NCBI GenBank assembly: GCA_036261915.1
Contig: DATAJX010000001.1
Coordinates: 1 to 64,000 of the forward strand
Source of the DNA: DATAJX01 sp036261915
GTDB taxonomy: Bacteria; Pseudomonadota; Alphaproteobacteria; UBA2136; UBA6156
Direction of reading: 5' to 3'
DNA length: 64,000 bases
The translations under genes were made by a program, and so were the position numbers. The notes under the pieces were generated by a model. The model saw only the letters and a program-made list of their open reading frames with translations. It made no database searches and was not told the DNA's origin. Every line of letters starts with the position of its first letter. The stretch's first letter is position 1. Of this stretch, positions 22,868-31,208 are shown one piece after another.

Positions 22868-24460
22868 TTAGCCGATGGCTTTTTGCACCAGCGTGATCGT
22901 TTCGGCCTCGCCGTAGATTTTAACGAAGGTGCCCAGCCGCGGGCCGTTGGGGAAGCCCAGCAAGGTTTTGTACAAAAAGCCGAACCAGTCGCGTAAGCGT
23001 TCTTTCCCGTAATGCTTTTTGCCCAGTTCGTAAAAGCCGGTTTGCACCGCTTCGGCGTCTTCGGTGCCGCTCAGGGTTTTCAGGAACGCCACTACGTCGC
23101 GCAGAATGTCTTTTTCCGCATCGGTGGGTGTGTGGAAGGTTTGCGTGGGCTTGATGGTGTCGGTGTAGTACGCCATCGCGTTTTTGATGAGGGCCGTCAC
23201 CTTGGGGTGGTTGGCGGGCGTGACGCTGGGGTTGAAGCGTTGCAGGTAGCGCCAGATGACGTTGGCGTCGTCGGTGGCGGTGACGCTGGCCAGGTTGATG
23301 AGCATACCGTAAGCGAAGGGCAGGGGGTCGGCCGGCACGTTGCCGTTGTGGATGTGGTAGGCCGGGTTTTCCAGCTGCTCGGCGGGCGTTTGGGTGGGGT
23401 AGGCGCGCACAAGGTCGGCGTAGGTTTCGACCTCGACGGGGATCATGCTGCGGTACAGCTTTTTGGCGCGCGTGGGCGTGCGGTACATGAAGTGGCTGAG
23501 CGCCTCGTTGGGCGCGTACTTCAAAAATTCCTCGATGGTGACGCCGTTGCCCTTGCTCTTGGAAATTTTGGCGCCGTTCTCATCCACGAAGTGTTCGTAG
23601 GTGAGGTTGAGCGGCGGCGTGCCGCCCAGCGTGTGGGCTATTTTGCTGCCGATGACGACGCTGTCGATGAGGTCTTTGCCGCTCATCTCGTAGTCGACGT
23701 CGAGTGCCACCCAGCGCATGGCCCAGTCGGCCTTCCACTGCAGTTTGCAGTTGCCGTTGGTGACGGTGGTTTCGACCTCGCGGCCGTCGTTGCGGCGGTA
23801 GGTGATGGTGCCTGCGTTCACGTCGGTTTTGATGACCGGCACCTGCAGCACGCGGCCGGTTTCGGGGCACACGGGCAGAAAGGGCGAGTAGGTACCCGCG
23901 CGCTCTTCGCCCAGCGTGGGCGTGACGATATCGACGATTTTCTGGTGGTGGGCCAGCACGTTGTGCAGCGCGGCGTTGAAGCGCCCGCTGGTGTAATAGG
24001 AGGTCGCGCTGGCGAATTCGTAGGGGAAGCCGAACGCGTCGAGAAAGCGTTGCAGCATGGCATTGTTGTGTTCGCCGAAGCTTTTGTACTCGCCGAACGG
24101 ATCGGGGATTTGCGTGAGCGGCTTGCCGAGGTTCTTTGTCAGCATCTCCTTGTTCGGCACGTTGTCGGGCACTTTGCGCAGCGCGTCCATGTCGTCGGAG
24201 AAACAAATCAAACGCGTGGGGATGTGCGGGCAGAGCTTTTCGAACGCCTGGCGCACCATGCTGGTGCGGAACACCTCGCCGAAGGTGCCGATGTGCGGCA
24301 GGCCCGAGGGGCCGTAGCCGGTTTCGAACAGCACGTAGCCCTTGGCGCCGCCGGTGGGCTTGCCCTTTTGCAGCAGCGAACTGCGCAGCGCACGCGCTTG
24401 CTCGAACGGCCAGGCCGGGGTGTTTTCGTACAGTTCGGTCATATCAATGCTCATGGGCAT
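22868..24460 (-). CDS. lysK: Lysyl-tRNA synthetase, class I
   Basis: A 530-residue class I enzyme charging tRNA-Lys in the cytoplasm. The HIGH-type motif is GYGPSGLPHIGTFGEV and the KMSKS-type motif is AKISKSKGNG. Class I LysRS is typical of archaea and is found in many alphaproteobacteria and spirochaetes in place of the class II form. The start is uncertain: ATGs at 24460, 24454 and 24442 are all in frame without a clear ribosome site. It converges on the 22190 gene. Confidence 0.93.
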   Translation of the reverse strand: MPMSIDMTELYENTPAWPFEQARALRSSLLQKGKPTGGAKGYVLFETGYGPSGLPHIGTFGEVFRTSMVRQAFEKLCPHIPTRLICFSDDMDALRKVPDNVPNKEMLTKNLGKPLTQIPDPFGEYKSFGEHNNAMLQRFLDAFGFPYEFASATSYYTSGRFNAALHNVLAHHQKIVDIVTPTLGEERAGTYSPFLPVCPETGRVLQVPVIKTDVNAGTITYRRNDGREVETTVTNGNCKLQWKADWAMRWVALDVDYEMSGKDLIDSVVIGSKIAHTLGGTPPLNLTYEHFVDENGAKISKSKGNGVTIEEFLKYAPNEALSHFMYRTPTRAKKLYRSMIPVEVETYADLVRAYPTQTPAEQLENPAYHIHNGNVPADPLPFAYGMLINLASVTATDDANVIWRYLQRFNPSVTPANHPKVTALIKNAMAYYTDTIKPTQTFHTPTDAEKDILRDVVAFLKTLSGTEDAEAVQTGFYELGKKHYGKERLRDWFGFLYKTLLGFPNGPRLGTFVKIYGEAETITLVQKAIG

Positions 24461-24492
24461 GGTTTTTGCCACAGCTACCGCCAAAAGGCAAA

Positions 24493-24515
24493 GCCCCGGA
24501 GAGATTCTCCGGGGC
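24493..24515 (-). terminator. Terminator after the exported hypothetical gene
   Basis: GCCCCGGAGA and TCTCCGGGGC pair around a 3-base loop with a T-rich tail on the minus strand. Confidence 0.8.
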
Positions 24516-24523
24516 TTCGATCG

Positions 24524-25030
24524 TTAGCGTATGGCTTGGGCGAGGGTTTCGGGGCTGCCCGCAAAGCGCGGGTTGCCGGTGCCCTGGCCCCAGCGCGCGG
24601 TTTCGTTCAGCAATTGCCGCTCGGCCGCGCTCAGGCCCTGGCTGCCCAAGTGCGGGCGCAGGTTGCGAGCCACGTTGACATAGAACTTGTATGCCTTGCT
24701 GGCGTTGAAACCGTCGATGGTTTCGCCGATGCCCCCGGCCCAGCGGTTGCGCAGGTTGATGGCAGTGGCATCGCCTTGCTGGGCGGCACAACCCATGGCG
24801 CGCCACAGGTCGATGATGTCGGCAAACGCCGTGGCGCCGCCGCTGCTGGTGGTGAGCATGGCCTTGACATCGCTGGCCGGGGCAAGCCCCAGCTTGGCGA
24901 AATTATAAACCATCCGACCACCCTGTGTGACGTAGCCGAGGCCGTGCACGTTGCAGTCTTTTTCGGCGGCGTGGGCAGGCATGGCAAGGCAGAGCAGGGC
25001 CGTGGCGGCTAAGGCGATTTTGCGAAACAT
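24524..25030 (-). CDS. Exported hypothetical protein
   Basis: A 168-residue protein with a clear signal peptide (MFRKIALAATALLCLAMPAHA, cleavage after residue 21). The mature part is about 147 residues, helical, with two cysteines (CNVHG at the mature N-terminus and MGCAAQ) that could form a disulfide. The family is not recognised. It diverges from the PIF1-like helicase gene. Confidence 0.7.
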   Translation of the reverse strand: MFRKIALAATALLCLAMPAHAAEKDCNVHGLGYVTQGGRMVYNFAKLGLAPASDVKAMLTTSSGGATAFADIIDLWRAMGCAAQQGDATAINLRNRWAGGIGETIDGFNASKAYKFYVNVARNLRPHLGSQGLSAAERQLLNETARWGQGTGNPRFAGSPETLAQAIR

Positions 25031-25118
25031 GATAATAACTCCAAGATAAAGCCCGGAATGGGCTGCTCTGCCTTATTGTGGGCTTGGAAGGGGCGGGTTT
25101 CAAGTGTAGGTTGGCGGC

Positions 25119-26888
25119 GTGAATACCGAAGCCGCCCCCGACAAAAAAACCGCCCCCGCCCGCTGGAGCGGCGAGGAGGAAGCCCGGCTGGAGGTGGCTT
25201 TCAAGGCCGGTACGCCGCTGCCCAAAATCGCCGAAGCCCATGGCCGCAGCGTGGGTGCCATCACCGCGCGGCTGAACATGCTCGACCTTATCAGTTACGG
25301 CCCCTACACCGCGCTGGTGGCCAACATCAATAACGGCGAGACCGAGGCGGCGCCGAAATCGGGCCTGCCGTGGGTGGAAGAAGAAATTGCCCGCCTGCTG
25401 GTGGTGCACCACAGCGAAGGCACGGTGGAGGCATTGACCACGCTGGCCGCCGAGATGGGCCGCACCCCACGCAGCCTGGCCCTGAAGCTGGTGAGCCTGG
25501 GTGCGGTGGAGCCTGCCCTGAACCCCAACCCCAGCCCGGCCCCCCGGCCCGAGCGGAAGGAACCCAAGCCCAAGCCGCTGCGCGCGCTGGTGACCCAGCC
25601 CACCCGCACGCAAAAAATCACCGTGACCGGCGAGTTCCAGGCCGCCGCCAAAAGCGTGATGGGCGGCGAGAACATTCTGGTGCTGGGCAGCGCGGGCACC
25701 GGCAAAAGCACCTTTTTGCGCTACCTGCGCAAGCAGCTTGATAGTGCCAAAAAGCGCTACGTGGTGCTGGCCCCCACCGGCATGGCGGCGCTGAACGTGG
25801 GCGGCCAGACCATTCATAGTTTTTTCGGTTTCAAGCCCGGGGTTTTGACCGGCAAGGACCTGCCGCGCCCGCGCAACCCCAAGCTGTTTGAAAAGCTGGA
25901 CGTGCTGATCCTCGACGAAATCAGCATGGTGCGGGCCGACATGTTCGACGCCATCGACCACTTTTTGCGTGCCTACGGGCCGCATAAAAAAGCGCCCTTC
26001 GGCGGCGTGCGGCTGTGCCTGATCGGCGATCTGTTCCAGCTGCCGCCCATCGTGCGGCGCGACGAGCAGGGCTACTTCGACCTCACGTATGCCAGCCCGT
26101 ATTTTTTCAGCAGCGCCAGCTACCGCAACATGCCCATCGAGGTGATCGAGTTCACGCATGTGTTCCGGCAGGCCGATGTGCCGTTCATTAATTTGCTGAG
26201 CCATATCCGGCACGCCACCCACACCGCCGACACGTTGCACGAACTGAACCGCCGCGTACTGCGCGAAGGGCAGGACGTGCCCGACGTGCCCACGCTGACG
26301 GCCCGGCTGGCCGTGGCCGAAAGCGCCAACCAGCGGGCCATGGCGGCGCTGGCCGGGGGCGGCCGCATTTATACCGGCGACATTGAAGGCACGTTTGAAG
26401 AAGCCGCACTGCCCGCGCCGCTGCAGCTGGAGCTGAAGCCGGGCGCCAAGGTGATGTTCATTAAAAACGACACGCAGCAGCGTTGGGTGAACGGCACGCT
26501 GGGCACCGTGCTGCGCTGCGAGGATGAGTTTGTGATGGTGAAGACCGCCGAAGGTGTGACCCATGCCGTGGACGCCGCAGTGTGGGAGCGCACGCGCTTT
26601 AGGTTCGACGAAGGCGCCGACAGCTTTGCCGCCGAGAGCGCCGGCAGTTACCGGCAAATTCCGCTGACGCTGGCGTGGGCCATCACCATCCACAAGTGCC
26701 AGGGGCAAACGTTGCCGGGCGCGGTGGTCGATTTAAGCGGCGGCGGGGCCTTTGCCGAAGGCCAGCTGTACGTGGCGCTCAGCCGCACCCGCAGCCTGGA
26801 TAGCTTGTACCTGAAGCACCCCATACAGCCGCGCGACGTGCGCACGCACCCGGCGGTGGCGGCGTTTTATCATCAATTGAATTTGTAA
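25119..26888 (+). CDS. PIF1/RecD-like superfamily 1 helicase with two SANT-like repeats
   Basis: A 589-residue protein from a GTG start. The N-terminus has two Trp-led three-helix units (W16-L56, WSGEEEARLEVAF; W85-V127, WVEEEIARLL) like SANT/Myb or DUF2934-type DNA-binding repeats. A Pro/Lys-rich linker (131-165) leads to the helicase: Walker A GSAGTGKS (190-197), the PIF1 motif APTGMAALNVGG, DEIS (266-269), GDLFQLPPI, and the C-terminal HKCQGQTLP and YVALSRTRSLDSL. PIF1-like enzymes unwind 5'-3' at forks, G-quadruplexes and R-loops. The added DNA-binding repeats suggest targeted loading. Confidence 0.85.
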   Translation: MNTEAAPDKKTAPARWSGEEEARLEVAFKAGTPLPKIAEAHGRSVGAITARLNMLDLISYGPYTALVANINNGETEAAPKSGLPWVEEEIARLLVVHHSEGTVEALTTLAAEMGRTPRSLALKLVSLGAVEPALNPNPSPAPRPERKEPKPKPLRALVTQPTRTQKITVTGEFQAAAKSVMGGENILVLGSAGTGKSTFLRYLRKQLDSAKKRYVVLAPTGMAALNVGGQTIHSFFGFKPGVLTGKDLPRPRNPKLFEKLDVLILDEISMVRADMFDAIDHFLRAYGPHKKAPFGGVRLCLIGDLFQLPPIVRRDEQGYFDLTYASPYFFSSASYRNMPIEVIEFTHVFRQADVPFINLLSHIRHATHTADTLHELNRRVLREGQDVPDVPTLTARLAVAESANQRAMAALAGGGRIYTGDIEGTFEEAALPAPLQLELKPGAKVMFIKNDTQQRWVNGTLGTVLRCEDEFVMVKTAEGVTHAVDAAVWERTRFRFDEGADSFAAESAGSYRQIPLTLAWAITIHKCQGQTLPGAVVDLSGGGAFAEGQLYVALSRTRSLDSLYLKHPIQPRDVRTHPAVAAFYHQLNL

Positions 26889-27044
26889 AAAAAAGAGCCT
26901 CTCGCGGCGCACGGCCTGCGGCCTGTTCGCTTGCTACGGCTGGCGCTTAGGAAATACACCTGCGGTGTAATGGTGGCCAGAGTCGGACCCGGAGCGAAGC
27001 GGAGAGCCCGACTTCGATATATCTGATTGCCGAAGGCAATTGAA
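26889..27044 (-). repeat. tRNA-Phe tail-copy element (hairpins plus 19-nt copy of the tRNA 3' end)
   Basis: Read on the minus strand after tRNA-Phe: hairpin ATTGCC-TTC-GGCAAT, then a G+C-rich segment, then an exact 19-nt copy (26969-26987) of the end of tRNA-Phe (TCCGACTCTGGCCACCATT, which includes two downstream T residues), then hairpin TACACC-GCA-GGTGTA. Beyond it, 26905-26940 holds further GC palindromes. The copy lacks the other tRNA arms, so it is not a second gene. Confidence 0.8.
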
Positions 27045-27120
27045 TGGTGGCCAGAGTCGGAATCGAACCAACGACACAGGGATTTTCAATCCCTTGCTCT
27101 ACCAACTGAGCTATCTGGCC
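27045..27120 (-). tRNA. tRNA-Phe (GAA)
   Basis: A 76-nt cloverleaf with encoded CCA: acceptor GGCCAGA with TCTGGCC, anticodon stem GGGAT/ATCCC around TGAAA (anticodon GAA), T-loop TTCGATT. It lies 17 bases after tRNA-Leu and is probably co-transcribed with it. Confidence 0.97.
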
Positions 27121-27137
27121 ACTCGTGAGAGTGTAAT

Positions 27138-27222
27138 TGGTGCCCAGGAAAGGACTCGAACCTTCACAGTTTTACCTACACGGACCTGAACCGTGCGCGT
27201 CTACCAATTCCGCCACCTGGGC
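27138..27222 (-). tRNA. tRNA-Leu (CAG)
   Basis: An 85-nt type II tRNA with encoded CCA: acceptor GCCCAGG with CCTGGGC, anticodon loop TTCAGGT (anticodon CAG), a long variable arm, T-loop TTCGAGT. Confidence 0.97.
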
Positions 27223-27318
27223 ACTCTTGCTTGCTGATACAGAACACCTGCACCGGCACGCGCACATGGGATACGGGGCCTTGCCCGGCCTGTCAAGATA
27301 CTTGAGGAAAACACTTGT

Positions 27319-28008
27319 TTAACGGTTGGCCGGGGCCATGGGCGGCGGCGGGGTTTCGGCGTTCATGGGTACCATGCTGGACGAGGGGGGCAGCACCTCA
27401 TCCGGCAGGTTTTGAACCGCCTTAACGGCCTCCTGCGCGGCCGGAATTGTTGGGGATACCGGCTGAGGCTCGACCGTGCTGGGCAGTTTGGTGTCGTTCA
27501 GCCAGCCGGCGCGGGCCAGGGCGTGGTAGGCGATATCGGCCTGCACGTCGGCAAAATTGACCAGCGCGCTGGCGCTGAGCATTTTGGGCAGCAGCAGAAC
27601 ACGGTCGGGGCTGGGCAGGGGGCTGGCCACGGCGTAGGCCAGCATAAAGCCCAGGCCGAGCGAAATAACCTTGATGAGTGCCAGTATGCCGCCCCAGAAC
27701 TTGCTGCGCCAGCCGCCGTAATAATCGCCGATGATGAGGATGCCGAATGTGCGGATGCCTACCCATAGCAGCACGTACAGCATCAGCAGGTAAAAGCCGA
27801 AGTTGACAAACTGGGTGGCCACGGCGGGGGCGGCGGCATCGGCGCCCACGGGGGTGCTGGTGTCTTTCAGCAGCAGGGCGCCGGCCACAATGCCGATAAG
27901 CAGCAAAAAGGTATGGAGCAGCTCTTTGCCCAAGCCCCGTTGCACGGCGTTAAGGCTGGCGGCCAGCCCGGCGGCGATGATGATCCAGTCTACCAGCGTA
28001 AGCACCAT
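27319..28008 (-). CDS. CvpA-like inner-membrane protein
   Basis: A 229-residue protein with four hydrophobic helices in the first 130 residues (starting VLTLVDWIIIAAGLAASLNAVQRG), the topology and N-terminal pattern of the CvpA family. The C-terminal 90 residues are soluble and Pro-rich. CvpA proteins affect envelope homeostasis and colicin V export by an unclear mechanism. It is 49 bases after mlaD, beyond a hairpin, so it may be partly independent of the mla operon. Confidence 0.7.
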   Translation of the reverse strand: MVLTLVDWIIIAAGLAASLNAVQRGLGKELLHTFLLLIGIVAGALLLKDTSTPVGADAAAPAVATQFVNFGFYLLMLYVLLWVGIRTFGILIIGDYYGGWRSKFWGGILALIKVISLGLGFMLAYAVASPLPSPDRVLLLPKMLSASALVNFADVQADIAYHALARAGWLNDTKLPSTVEPQPVSPTIPAAQEAVKAVQNLPDEVLPPSSSMVPMNAETPPPPMAPANR

Positions 28009-28031
28009 GGGTTCGTTCCTTTAAAATAAGG

Positions 28032-28051
28032 CTGGGCGGTTTCCCGCCCAG
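28032..28051 (-). terminator. Hairpin between mlaD and the cvpA-like gene
   Basis: CTGGGCGG and CCGCCCAG pair around a 4-base loop; the T-rich stretch after it on the minus strand is interrupted, so read-through is likely. Confidence 0.55.
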
Positions 28052-28057
28052 TTTAAG

Positions 28058-29488
28058 TTACAGTGCGCGACCGACCAGGTATTTCAGGTCGTCGTCGACA
28101 AAGTGGTAACCGGCACCGATGATGGGCGAGCCGTAGCGCTTGGAGAGCACGTTGTCGTAACCTGCCATGCCGTAGAAGCCGGTGCTGCCGATATCGTAGC
28201 GGGCCTTGAGGTCGACGTGCACCTTGGTGCTGTCGGGCGTGTGACTGCCGCCGAAGTCGTACAGGTCGGCCGTCAGGCGCAGGGGCTGCACGCCGGGCAT
28301 GCGGGTATCGAAGCCGATGCCGCCGCTGCTGTCCTTCAGACCGATGCGCATGCCAAGGTCTTGCCCGAAGAACATGCCCTTGTAAATTTGGCCGATCTGC
28401 GCGGTGAACTTGGTGGTGCGGCCGAAATCCTGACCGTAGTACTTGGTTCCGATGCGGTCGGCATCGCCCGAGTAGCTGGCAAGGCCGTCGGACGTGACGC
28501 CCAGCACGTAGTAGCGGTGGTCGTTTGGCTGCAGGGTGATGGTGGCCGCGCCTTTACCCGCGCCCTTTTGGGTCAGCAGGCTGTACGCCTGGAAGTCGAT
28601 GTCGGTTTTGAACTGATCGATCTTTTTGGTGATGCTGCTCAGGCTGTCGAGCGCACCGTTCAGCTTTTCAGCCGTTTTCGGGTCGTTCACCAGTTGGCCG
28701 ATGGTGCCCTGGCCGCTGTTGATCTTGGTGGTGATCTCGTTGAGGTTGCGCATGGCCTGCTGCATGTCGCCCATGGGGTTGCTGCCGCTGGTGCCGTTGG
28801 TGGCCAGCAGCTGGCCGATGGTGCTGCTCGGGTCGTTGGCCTTGGCGAGTACCTCTTTCAGGCTGGCTGAGGCTTCGCGGATGTTGGCGATGATCTCGCC
28901 GCTGTTGCCTTCCATGTTGGCGCTGAGGGTGCTCAGGCCATCGATGATGGTTTGCAGCTTGGCGGCGTTGTCGGGGTCACCCAACACGCTGCGCAGGTTG
29001 CCGGTCATGCTTTGCAAATCGTCGGCCACCTTGCCGAACTTGTCGGCCGGGTTGCCGCCGGCGCTGGTGTTGGTGCTGGGCAGCTGGGTAACGGTGGGCG
29101 GCAGCAGAATGGGCATGTCGGTGCCCGAAACGATGCGGCTTTGCGGGCCGGGGACGAGGCTGACGAATTTTTCGCCGATCAGGCCGCTGCTATCGACCTG
29201 CGCGCTCACGTCGGCGGGCAGGGTAAGGTCTTTCCGCACCTGCATTTTAACCACGGCGGTGCCGTTGGGTTGCAGCTGGATGCTTTGCACTTCGCCAACC
29301 GGCACACCGCTCATTTTAACCGGAGAGCCTTTGCTGATGCCGTCGACGTCGTTGAAGCTGGTGGTGAAATCGCGCATGGGGGTGGCAAGGCTGGTGCCGA
29401 AGCTGCCGCTCTTGACCGAAAGCCAGGCCAGCCCGGCAAGGGCGGCGATCACTAAAAATCCGACTTTGGTTTCGTTGCTGATGGCCAT
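28058..29488 (-). CDS. mlaD: MlaD-like MCE protein with extended C-terminus
   Basis: A 476-residue substrate-binding subunit of a phospholipid transporter at the inner membrane. An N-terminal anchor (VGFLVIAALAGLAWLSV) is followed by the MCE domain at about 38-115 (MRDFTTSFNDVDGISKGSPV, then KMSGVPVGEV). A helical region with repeated low-homology segments covers 150-310. The last 150 residues are rich in alternating aromatic and hydrophobic residues and glycines (YGMAGYDNVLSKRYGSPIIG), like outer-membrane beta strands. E. coli MlaD is only 183 residues, so this is the long form. It follows mlaF. Confidence 0.88.
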   Translation of the reverse strand: MAISNETKVGFLVIAALAGLAWLSVKSGSFGTSLATPMRDFTTSFNDVDGISKGSPVKMSGVPVGEVQSIQLQPNGTAVVKMQVRKDLTLPADVSAQVDSSGLIGEKFVSLVPGPQSRIVSGTDMPILLPPTVTQLPSTNTSAGGNPADKFGKVADDLQSMTGNLRSVLGDPDNAAKLQTIIDGLSTLSANMEGNSGEIIANIREASASLKEVLAKANDPSSTIGQLLATNGTSGSNPMGDMQQAMRNLNEITTKINSGQGTIGQLVNDPKTAEKLNGALDSLSSITKKIDQFKTDIDFQAYSLLTQKGAGKGAATITLQPNDHRYYVLGVTSDGLASYSGDADRIGTKYYGQDFGRTTKFTAQIGQIYKGMFFGQDLGMRIGLKDSSGGIGFDTRMPGVQPLRLTADLYDFGGSHTPDSTKVHVDLKARYDIGSTGFYGMAGYDNVLSKRYGSPIIGAGYHFVDDDLKYLVGRAL

Positions 29489-29553
29489 AAGTATGTATCC
29501 TGTTGCCTGTTTATAACTTGAAATTTGTTTGTAAGACCAGTGGTTTGCGCATT

Positions 29554-30291
29554 TTAATTGCTGCCCCCGGCCAGGAACTGTTGCACAAATGGTTGCGAAC
29601 TCTTTTTCATTTCGGCGGGCGTGCCTTCGGCCAATACGCGGCCTTCAAACAGCATCGCCATGCGGTCGGCAACTTTAAACGCGCTGTGCAGGTCGTGCGT
29701 GATCACCACGCTGGTGCACTTCAGCTGTTTTTGCAGCTTGATGATCAGGTCGTTGATGACGTCGGCGGTAATGGGGTCGAGCCCGGTCGTCGGTTCGTCG
29801 TAAAAAATGATCTCGGGTTCGTGCGCAATGGCGCGGGCCAGCGCCACGCGCTTGCGCATGCCGCCCGAAAGCTCGCCCGGGTTCTGGTCGGCCACGTCGG
29901 CCTTCAGGTCCACCATCGCCAGTTTGGCAATGGCCAGCTTTTTGGCGTCGGCCGGTTTCATGCCCGCCTGCAGGGGCACAAAGGCCACGTTTTCCCACAC
30001 CGTCATGCTGTCGAACAGCGCGCCGCCCTGGAACAGCATGCCGAACTTCTTCATCAGTTGCATGCGCTCGGGGGCCTTCAGCTTGGTGGTGTCTTTGCCG
30101 TCCACCATCACCATGCCGCCGTCAACATTCACCAAACCCAGAATGCACTTGAGCAGTACGCTTTTGCCGGTGCCGCTGCCGCCCATGATGACCATGGTTT
30201 CGCCGGTGGGCACGGCCAGGTTCACGTCGGCCAGCACGTGCTTTGAACCGAAGCTCTTTTTAACGTGGCGAAGGTCTATTTTGCTGGGCAT
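29554..30291 (-). CDS. mlaF: Phospholipid ABC transporter ATP-binding protein
   Basis: A 245-residue ABC ATPase: Walker A GGSGTGKS (about 38-45), Q-loop LFQGGALFDSMTVWENV, signature LSGGMRKRVALARAI, Walker B IIFYDEPTTGLDPI and H-loop VITHDLHS. MlaF drives the MlaFEDB complex, which moves phospholipid between the inner membrane and the MlaC carrier to keep outer-membrane asymmetry. It lies 2 bases after mlaE. mlaB and mlaC are not in the window. Confidence 0.93.
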   Translation of the reverse strand: MPSKIDLRHVKKSFGSKHVLADVNLAVPTGETMVIMGGSGTGKSVLLKCILGLVNVDGGMVMVDGKDTTKLKAPERMQLMKKFGMLFQGGALFDSMTVWENVAFVPLQAGMKPADAKKLAIAKLAMVDLKADVADQNPGELSGGMRKRVALARAIAHEPEIIFYDEPTTGLDPITADVINDLIIKLQKQLKCTSVVITHDLHSAFKVADRMAMLFEGRVLAEGTPAEMKKSSQPFVQQFLAGGSN

Positions 30292-30293
30292 GG

Positions 30294-31097
30294 CTACATC
30301 ATCAACGCTGTTATGAAATAGTCGGCCACAAGGATGGCCACGGCGGCGTACACCACGGCCTGCGTGGTGGCACGGCCCACGCCTTCGGCGCCGTTGCCGG
30401 CGTTAAAGCCGTGGTAGGTGCTCATCAGGCCCACCAGCAGGCCGAAGATGGCGGCCTTGGCCAGCGCCATTTGCATGTCGACGGTTTTGATGGCCGCAAA
30501 AGTGGTATCCATGTACTGGTGGCCGGGCACGCCCAGCACTTTGGTGGCCACCACTTCGCCGCCCCAGATGCCCATGATGTTGGCGAGGATGACGAGGACG
30601 GGAAGCATGAGAACACAGGCGAGGATGCGCGGCACCACCAGGTAGCGCACCGGGTTGGTGGCCAGGGTGAAAAGGGCGTCGATCTGCTCGGTGACGCGCA
30701 TGGTGCCCAGCTCGGCCGCCATGGCGGCGCCCACGCGGGAGGAAAGCATCAGGGCGCCCAGCACGGGGCCGAGTTCGCGCAGCATGCTTAGGGCCACCAG
30801 TTTACCCACCTGGGTGTTGGCCAGCGCGCTGCTGCCCAGGCCGTTATAGCTTTGCAGGGCCAGCACGCCGCCGGTGAAAAAGGCGGTCATCAGCACAATG
30901 GGCACGCTTTCGACGCCCACGAACTGCATCTGGCGGGCCAGCAGGCCGCGGCTGCCCTTGCGGGCAAAAAACTGCACCAGGGCGTTCCAGCCGAACAGCA
31001 CGATGGCCCCGGCCTCGCGCACCCCGGCCACGGCAACGCGGCCCAAAAGGGCGACAGGATTACCGGTGGGGCGACGGCCCGAAACTGCTGTAGTCAT
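30294..31097 (-). CDS. mlaE: Phospholipid ABC transporter permease
   Basis: A 267-residue MlaE/YrbE-type permease; the ATG at 31097 is preferred over the TTG at 31133. Typical segments are QMQFVGVESVPIVLMTAFFTG, ELGPVLGALMLSSRVGAAMA, AELGTMRVTEQIDAL and the five to six membrane helices. It forms the core of the transporter with MlaF and MlaD, which follow directly. Start of the mla operon, downstream of dnaB by about 460 bases in the opposite reading order. Confidence 0.93.
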   Translation of the reverse strand: MTTAVSGRRPTGNPVALLGRVAVAGVREAGAIVLFGWNALVQFFARKGSRGLLARQMQFVGVESVPIVLMTAFFTGGVLALQSYNGLGSSALANTQVGKLVALSMLRELGPVLGALMLSSRVGAAMAAELGTMRVTEQIDALFTLATNPVRYLVVPRILACVLMLPVLVILANIMGIWGGEVVATKVLGVPGHQYMDTTFAAIKTVDMQMALAKAAIFGLLVGLMSTYHGFNAGNGAEGVGRATTQAVVYAAVAILVADYFITALMM

Positions 31098-31208
31098 GGC
31101 GCTCACGCTACTGGTGCCGCTGCGCGCGGTCAACCAAACATTTCCGCCATTTGCGAGGGCTGCTTACTTTTTGGTCACACCTTTGGGGCAACAAAGACAC
31201 AGAGGGGG

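Noticed and set aside
23012..25012. A 666-codon frame antisense to lysK
   Set aside because: It overlaps the class I LysRS on the other strand and has Val/Gly/His-rich shadow composition.
24903..26708. A 601-codon frame antisense to the PIF1-like helicase
   Set aside because: The plus strand carries complete helicase motifs; the minus frame has none.
26969..26987. A second tRNA-Phe gene
   Set aside because: Only the last 19 bases are present; D-arm and anticodon arm are missing.
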